Part shown: piece after piece, positions 7,976 through 11,714 of the stretch
Layout: each line of letters begins with the position of its first letter
Numbering within the stretch: the first letter of the stretch is position 1
NCBI GenBank assembly: GCA_028292075.1
Contig: JAQGNA010000226.1
Span: 1-11,714, forward strand
From: Rhodoferax sp.
GTDB taxonomy: Bacteria > Pseudomonadota > Gammaproteobacteria > Burkholderiales > Burkholderiaceae
DNA: 11,714 nt
Direction: 5' to 3'
The notes under the pieces: model-generated
Seen by the model: only the letters and a program-made list of their open reading frames with translations
Database searches by the model: none
What the model was told of the DNA's origin: nothing
Position numbers and translations under genes: made by a program

Positions 7976-8554
7976 ATGAAGCATTTCAGGCGCTGGGGGA
8001 TGCTGTCTGTAGTAAGTTTTATTTTGCTCACTGGGTGCGCCACTGCGCGCGACTACGATTCGTACCCCACGGGAAAGCTTGAAGGCAAGCTGACCGTTCA
8101 ATGGCTGGAGCCTGACAAATTTCTGTTTTTGCCTAACCCGGACCATCCGCTTAAGTTCACTAGAAGCAGCGGAGTTGCTATTCAACCTGAACGCATGCTT
8201 ACAGATGGCGGATCAATTCCTCGCCCTCTTTGGATTCTTCGAAACTACTCTCCGTGGGGCTATGCGCCGGCCTTTATTGTTCATGACTGGCTCTTTGAGA
8301 TGAAGCACTGCAAGCTACCAGGATACCAGGGCTTCACGAACGCGGACGCTGCTGATGTCATGGCCGAAGTTATGAAGACTTTGATGGCGTCGGGTCGTGT
8401 TGCAGTAGACAAGGCTACCGTTCATTCAATGCATTTGGCAGTCAGTTCGCCCATAGCCGCGCGCCGATGGGATGAAGGAAGCTGCACTCCACCGCCAGCG
8501 GGCCTCACAGCCAAGAAGCCAATAGCCGAGTACGAACTCGACTTTGGAAAATAG
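7976..8554 (+). CDS. DUF1353-type lipoprotein, function unknown
   Basis: A 192-residue protein. The start at 7976 is chosen because GGAG lies 6 bases upstream and the N-terminus is then a classic lipoprotein signal: basic MKHFRRW, a hydrophobic stretch, and the lipobox LTGC with the acylated cysteine at 21. Ala at +2 suggests outer-membrane sorting. The mature part carries the DUF1353 pattern known from phages and bacterial genomes: TDGGSIPR (76-83), then GYAPAFIVHDWLF (95-107), then an Ala/Asp-rich helix (NADAADVMAEVM, 122-133). The family's activity is not known to me; the conserved Asp, His and Asp residues could suit an enzyme site, but that is a guess. The next gene starts one base after this stop, so the two are almost certainly co-expressed. 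GC content is visibly lower than in the toxin genes, suggesting a different origin. Confidence 0.78.
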   Translation: MKHFRRWGMLSVVSFILLTGCATARDYDSYPTGKLEGKLTVQWLEPDKFLFLPNPDHPLKFTRSSGVAIQPERMLTDGGSIPRPLWILRNYSPWGYAPAFIVHDWLFEMKHCKLPGYQGFTNADAADVMAEVMKTLMASGRVAVDKATVHSMHLAVSSPIAARRWDEGSCTPPPAGLTAKKPIAEYELDFGK

Positions 8555-8555
8555 G

Positions 8556-9947
8556 ATGTCCACTCTTCTTAAAGTCGGTGTCCTTTCAGCGGCAGTGGTC
8601 CTGTTCCAACCATCCTTGCTCCCGGCGCAGGACTCCTCGGCGATCCGGCAAGACAGTAACAGCACTTCAAGCTATCGATACGCCTCAGACGTTGCAGGAT
8701 CCGCTTACGAGTGGCTTGAGCGCGAGCAGAAAGGTGCTTATGGTGATTCACGCCGGCCCCCAGATCTCGCCCAGCTTCGCGCAATCGTCAAATCACTTCC
8801 ACAGCGTGACGGCTGGGAGCCGGCGGATCAGATACTTGATGCGGTTGGCATTGACAAAGTAGTACTCCCTACTCGATACGAGGACATTGGCGGCTACCTC
8901 TTAATGCAGAATTTGTCTGACTCAGTTCGAAAGGCAATGTCTTCAAAAAGCTCTGGCACGTTGCCACCGCGAATACTCTGGGGAACACTTCCCCATGGGG
9001 AGGTAAACGCTGCGTCACAAAGAATCAACGACGAGCACTTGGTAATACTCAATCATGGAGTGTTCACTTTCTTATACGCAGCGCTAGTTAGCGTCTCCCG
9101 TACTATCAGCCTGGATACCGTTGGCTCTCAAGTGCGTCTTCGCTTTTCCGAGGAAACATTTGCCGAGCGATTTGCCAACAATCCAAGGCAAAAGGTTACT
9201 CATGCGCTCATTCTTCAATCCTTCGCTGATCAATCACGTCCGCCGGACTTTCCGTTTGCATCATTAACTGAAGCGCCGATTCTCATCCGACAACTAAACG
9301 CAATCGAACGGTTCATCGTCGGTCATGAGTATGCTCATATCGAGGCAGGAGACACAGCTCGGGGAAGCAGAACACTGAATGTGTCCACAAATTCCAGCGG
9401 ATGGCATCCCGTAGCGTCGATGGGCCGAGACTGGAAGCAGGAACTTCGTGCCGACTCCCGGGGGTTGGAACTGGGTCAACTCGCCCGCACAGCAGACGAG
9501 TCAGGGAACCAAAAAGCACCAATCGAGCTCTTCGACCACATAGCGGCATATGCACCTTTGCTCTATCTGGCGCTAGCCGATGGGCAAGAGGACCTCAAGT
9601 TCTGCATGGCTAGCGGGGAAGGAGGCTACCGAACTCTGGCGCCGGAGCAAGCCGTAAGCGTTGTTGCTGCAGCAAGAGAAATTCGTGACTCCGCCGAGAC
9701 TCTCAACCCCGATGAGGCAACGCGCAGAATTCTAGGCTGCAGAATGCAATCTCATCCGCCCGCATGGGTTCGCTTGGCCCTAATGGAACAAACCATAGAT
9801 CGAAGCGTCCAACGCGGGCCGCACCGACCGCCAGTTACCGTTGAATTCAGCAAAGCGCTGATTAGAAACGCCATTAGCGCCTATGATCAAGTCCGCCCAG
9901 CACTGCGGCGTGCGCATGAGCAAGCTGGACGCATTGAGCAACGATAA
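8556..9947 (+). CDS. Exported M48-like (gluzincin) zinc metallopeptidase
   Basis: A 463-residue protein with an N-terminal Sec signal peptide (MSTLLKVGVLSAAVVLFQPS, cleavage probably near LLPAQ at 21-25), so it should act in the periplasm or outside. The zinc site is clear: FIVGHEYAHIEAG (253-265) gives HExxH at 257-261, and QELRAD (295-300) supplies the likely third ligand E296 in the ExxxD style of gluzincins. SHPPAWVRLAL (399-409) resembles the HP...R motif near the end of M48 peptidases, and HLVILNHGVFTFLY (161-174) is also family-like. Residues 30-150 and the C-terminal tail are not recognised. An ATG at 8544 would overlap the lipoprotein gene and spoil the signal peptide slightly, so 8556 is preferred. 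The one-base gap to the upstream lipoprotein points to a shared role at the cell envelope. The substrate is unknown. Confidence 0.75.
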   Translation: MSTLLKVGVLSAAVVLFQPSLLPAQDSSAIRQDSNSTSSYRYASDVAGSAYEWLEREQKGAYGDSRRPPDLAQLRAIVKSLPQRDGWEPADQILDAVGIDKVVLPTRYEDIGGYLLMQNLSDSVRKAMSSKSSGTLPPRILWGTLPHGEVNAASQRINDEHLVILNHGVFTFLYAALVSVSRTISLDTVGSQVRLRFSEETFAERFANNPRQKVTHALILQSFADQSRPPDFPFASLTEAPILIRQLNAIERFIVGHEYAHIEAGDTARGSRTLNVSTNSSGWHPVASMGRDWKQELRADSRGLELGQLARTADESGNQKAPIELFDHIAAYAPLLYLALADGQEDLKFCMASGEGGYRTLAPEQAVSVVAAAREIRDSAETLNPDEATRRILGCRMQSHPPAWVRLALMEQTIDRSVQRGPHRPPVTVEFSKALIRNAISAYDQVRPALRRAHEQAGRIEQR

Positions 9948-9950
9948 TGC

Positions 9951-9983
9951 AACGCCTAACCCTAACCCTAACCCTGCGTTAGG
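9951..9983. repeat. Telomere-like (CCTAAC)3 tandem with attC-like hairpin
   Basis: Just after the peptidase stop codon lie three perfect copies of CCTAAC plus CCT (9955-9975), followed by GCGTTAGG (9976-9983). Two mutually exclusive stems can form: CCTAAC (any of three copies) with GTTAGG, or AACGC with GCGTT. The minus strand reads as three GGGTTA units plus GG, a sequence type able to form a G-quadruplex. GCCTAAC at 9954 and GTTAGG at 9978 resemble the outer boxes of integron attC sites, but the whole is about half the size of the smallest ordinary attC and the last base of the GTTRRRY box is wrong. Confidence 0.6.
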
Positions 9984-10056
9984 ATATTTGAATGGTCACA
10001 ACCCGCCGATCGAGCGCAGGTACCAACAGCTGTAGAGCAAGTTGATTGACTTCTTT

Positions 10057-10073
10057 CAGTCTGACGCCGACTG
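10057..10073. terminator. Weak hairpin between the converging peptidase and integrase genes
   Basis: CAGTC-TGACGCC-GACTG forms a 5-bp stem with a 7-base loop between two genes that converge. On the plus strand it is followed by TTGCTTATTT, a poor U tract; on the minus strand there is none. It may end transcripts of the peptidase operon, but the evidence is weak. Confidence 0.25.
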
Positions 10074-10086
10074 TTGCTTATTTCCA

Positions 10087-11046
10087 CTAAATCAAAATCC
10101 GCTCGACCTCATCGTGCGACACCTGGTCGTTGCGCCGGTCATAAAGCCCGGTGGTGCGCGCGCTTTCATAGTTGGCCATCTGCTGCGCGATTTCCAGCTT
10201 GCCGCCGTTGCGCAGGTATTCGGTGATGCCGGTGGCGCGGAAGGTGTGGCAGCCGATTTTGGTCTTGATACCGGCCCTCTCGGCCCGCCGCCCGATCATG
10301 CGCCAGACATCGGACTGGCTCATGGGCCGGTCTGAGAGCGTTGCGCTGCGCCCGGTTGCTGCGCAAAACAGATACGCTTTCCCGCCTGATGCTGCCGCCA
10401 GCAGATAGGCGTGCAGGTACTCCTCCAGATTGTGGTGGCACGGCATTTCATGCTGCTTGCCGCCTTTTTCCTGTAGCCGTATCCAGGTGCGCCGTCCCTG
10501 GACATAGACATCGTCCACCTGCATCTTCATGACCGCGCCCACGCGCGCGAAGGTGTAAACCATCAGGCCGATCAGCGCCCGGTCGCGCAGGCCTGTAATG
10601 GTGGAAGTGTCGATCGCATCGATCAGCGTTCTCGCCTCTTCGGCAGCGAGCACCGGCGTCTTACCTTTTTTCGCCGAGTGCTTCGGTCCCCGCACCGACG
10701 CGGCTGGGTTGACAGGGATGATCTGGCCGACCACCAGCCAGTCAAAGAGAACGCGCAGCGCCGCCAGTTGCAGCTTGACCGAGGGCGCTGTCATCTGCAA
10801 TTGCAGCGTCTCGATGTAGGCGGCAACGTGCACGGGTTCCACGACCTGCAGATCGTCCAGGCTGTAGTCGGCGCACCAGCTGGCGAAGCGGCAGGAAGCG
10901 CGGGCATAGGCCCGGCGGGTGTTGGGGTTGCGGATCTGCGCGGTAAAGAATTCGAGCGTGCGTTTGGCCGTTTTGGCGTCGGGCGTGAAAAGCGCCGGCA
11001 GGGTGGCCAGCGGACTGGACTGGATTTTGATGATGGCCTGGGACAT
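10087..11046 (-). CDS. Tyrosine recombinase / phage-type integrase with His-to-Tyr change in the active site
   Basis: A 319-residue site-specific recombinase. Residues 30-110 form the core-binding domain (TRRAYARASCRFASWC and LQLAALRVLFDWL), and residues 130-319 the catalytic domain. Box I arginine is R168 (FARVGAVMKM), the beta-hairpin lysine is K194 or K197 (EKGGKQ), box II is CHTFRATG with H267 and R270, and the nucleophile is Y302 (TTGLYDRR). The position usually held by histidine or tryptophan, in a motif like MANHES in relatives as I remember them, is Tyr293 here (MANYES, codon TAT at 10168-10170). This may be a C-to-T change and could lower activity. The length is complete and the frame intact. 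No strong ribosome binding site precedes the ATG. It is not an integron IntI: I see no IntI-type insert. No att core could be defined. Confidence 0.88.
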   Translation of the reverse strand: MSQAIIKIQSSPLATLPALFTPDAKTAKRTLEFFTAQIRNPNTRRAYARASCRFASWCADYSLDDLQVVEPVHVAAYIETLQLQMTAPSVKLQLAALRVLFDWLVVGQIIPVNPAASVRGPKHSAKKGKTPVLAAEEARTLIDAIDTSTITGLRDRALIGLMVYTFARVGAVMKMQVDDVYVQGRRTWIRLQEKGGKQHEMPCHHNLEEYLHAYLLAAASGGKAYLFCAATGRSATLSDRPMSQSDVWRMIGRRAERAGIKTKIGCHTFRATGITEYLRNGGKLEIAQQMANYESARTTGLYDRRNDQVSHDEVERILI

Positions 11047-11075
11047 TTTGGTGGTTTCAGGGCTACCGGACTACT

Positions 11076-11091
11076 GACATTTTTTGATGTC
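11076..11091. promoter_or_regulatory. Short inverted repeat upstream of the integrase gene
   Basis: GACAT-TTTTTG-ATGTC lies 29 bases upstream of the integrase start. A second GACATTTT occurs at 11042-11049, across the start codon. These could be binding sites for a repressor or for the recombinase itself, but short AT-rich repeats also arise by chance. Confidence 0.22.
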
Positions 11092-11187
11092 TACGCTTAC
11101 AACAGCTAATACCAATCCCGACAAAGAAAGAACCAAAGCCAGGCATCGGAGTCTGAACAGACTTGGCTCTTGATGGAGGTTGCAAAA

Positions 11188-11714
11188 ATGTTATCTCAGC
11201 ACATCATTGATCAGCTCCAGCCCTATGATTTCGACCGGCTGGCCCGCAAGGAACCCGATGGACGCCGGCGGCTGCGATTGAATAGCGCTGGCGCACCTCA
11301 AGGACGGCAAGAGCTATATCGAAGTGGCCGCTGCATTGCGCGTAACCCGCCATGCCGTCATGCGCTGGGTGCAATGGTTTAGCGCTGGCGGCGTGGCCCG
11401 TCTGGCCGGTATGGCGCACGACTGGAGTACGCAGCGCCTTGCCAAAGCACAGGAAGAGGCATTTCGCCAGGCGGTCGAGCAACTCCAGCGCGAACGCAGC
11501 GGCGGGCGGGTGCGGGGCAAAGACATCCAAGAGTTACTGGCCCGGCAGTTTGGCGTGGCCTACAGCCTGAACGGTGTGTATGACTTGATTGAGGCGTTTG
11601 GGCATGGTGTGGATTTCAGCGCGCGCCCTCAGTCCCTACGCCGATCCGGTGGCACAAGCCGAATTCAAAAAAAACTTCGTCCAGGAAGTCGCGGCAACGC
11701 TGCCGCCAGACATT
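11188..11714 (+). pseudogene. IS630-family transposase, frameshifted twice and cut by the right edge
   Basis: The ATG at 11188 has GGAGG 8 bases upstream and begins MLSQHIIDQLQPYDFDRL. At about 11281-11284 the homologous frame moves by +1 and continues as ALAHLKDGKSYIEVAAALRV and RHAVMRWVQWFSAGGVARL, the helix-turn-helix region of IS630-type transposases. At about 11597-11603 it moves by +1 again (a run of three T where two would keep frame) and continues GMVWISARALSPYADPV, then AQAEFKKNFVQEVAATLPP up to the edge. The catalytic Asp/Asp/Glu core lies beyond the window. Two separate shifts make programmed frameshifting unlikely and decay likely, though sequencing errors cannot be excluded. The left end of this element should lie between 11092 and 11187, but I could not define its terminal repeat. 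Confidence 0.75.

Noticed and set aside
9954..9984. A true integron attC site
   Set aside because: The two box-like sequences are only about 17 bases apart, far shorter than normal attC sites; the inner boxes are absent, the final base of the GTTRRRY box does not fit, and no IntI or second attC is in the window.
7272..10767. A 16-base identity (CGCGCAGCGCCGCCAG at 7272-7287 and 10752-10767) as a possible att pair
   Set aside because: The second copy lies inside the integrase coding sequence at a conserved LAALR stretch, and the word is of very GC-rich composition. Chance or a small coding remnant explains it better than an attachment core.
10024..11107. A direct repeat CAACAGCT flanking the integrase gene (10024-10031 and 11100-11107)
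   Set aside because: Only 8 bases, with no extended similarity on either side; expected by chance at this distance.
1..11714. tRNA genes, CRISPR arrays or a replication origin
   Set aside because: No T-loop/acceptor pattern, no regularly spaced direct repeats and no iteron or DnaA-box cluster was found on reading either strand.

Overview
The window looks like an accessory region from a high-GC proteobacterium, most likely a betaproteobacterium. That rests on inference only: the GC-rich toxin genes, an ISAzo13-type insertion sequence, and an integrase and an IS630-type remnant of styles I associate with that group. No ribosomal or core gene is present to confirm it.

Left part (1-5851, minus strand): a two-gene Tc (toxin complex) locus. 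The upstream gene encodes a compact 1101-residue TcA-like protein that has the channel helices and the C-terminal TcB-binding region. Sixteen bases after it starts a TcB gene (SpvB/TcdB type with FG-GAP/VCBS repeats), which runs off the left edge after 843 codons. In the known system TcA forms the pore and translocation channel, while TcB (with TcC) forms the cocoon that carries a toxic C-terminus. The TcC part and any effector would lie left of the window. The TcA is unusual: it lacks the large N-terminal shell and receptor-binding parts, has TPR-like repeats instead, and its channel tip is polar rather than Gly/Ala-rich and hydrophobic.

Middle (5940-7250, plus strand): a complete ISAzo13-family insertion sequence of 1311 bp. 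It has 22-bp terminal inverted repeats (20/22 identical), an intact DDE transposase and a promoter candidate overlapping the left repeat. Its left end is 88 bp upstream of the tcA start codon, so it forms the boundary between the toxin locus and the mixed DNA to the right. No target duplication is visible.

Right part: 7251-7975 has no convincing gene, but about 415 bp of it (7278-7691) is packed with strong hairpins and may be a structured RNA or a folded repeat element. It is followed by a tight two-gene operon, visibly lower in GC: a DUF1353-type lipoprotein and an exported M48-like zinc peptidase (HEYAH, ELRAD, SHPPAWVRL). The operon ends in a telomere-like (CCTAAC)3 repeat with an attC-like hairpin. 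Next come a minus-strand tyrosine recombinase with one active-site histidine replaced by tyrosine, and a twice-frameshifted IS630-family transposase cut by the right edge.

The toxin genes form one functional unit. The lipoprotein/peptidase pair is probably a second, cell-envelope unit of unknown role. The rest is mobile DNA and its debris.
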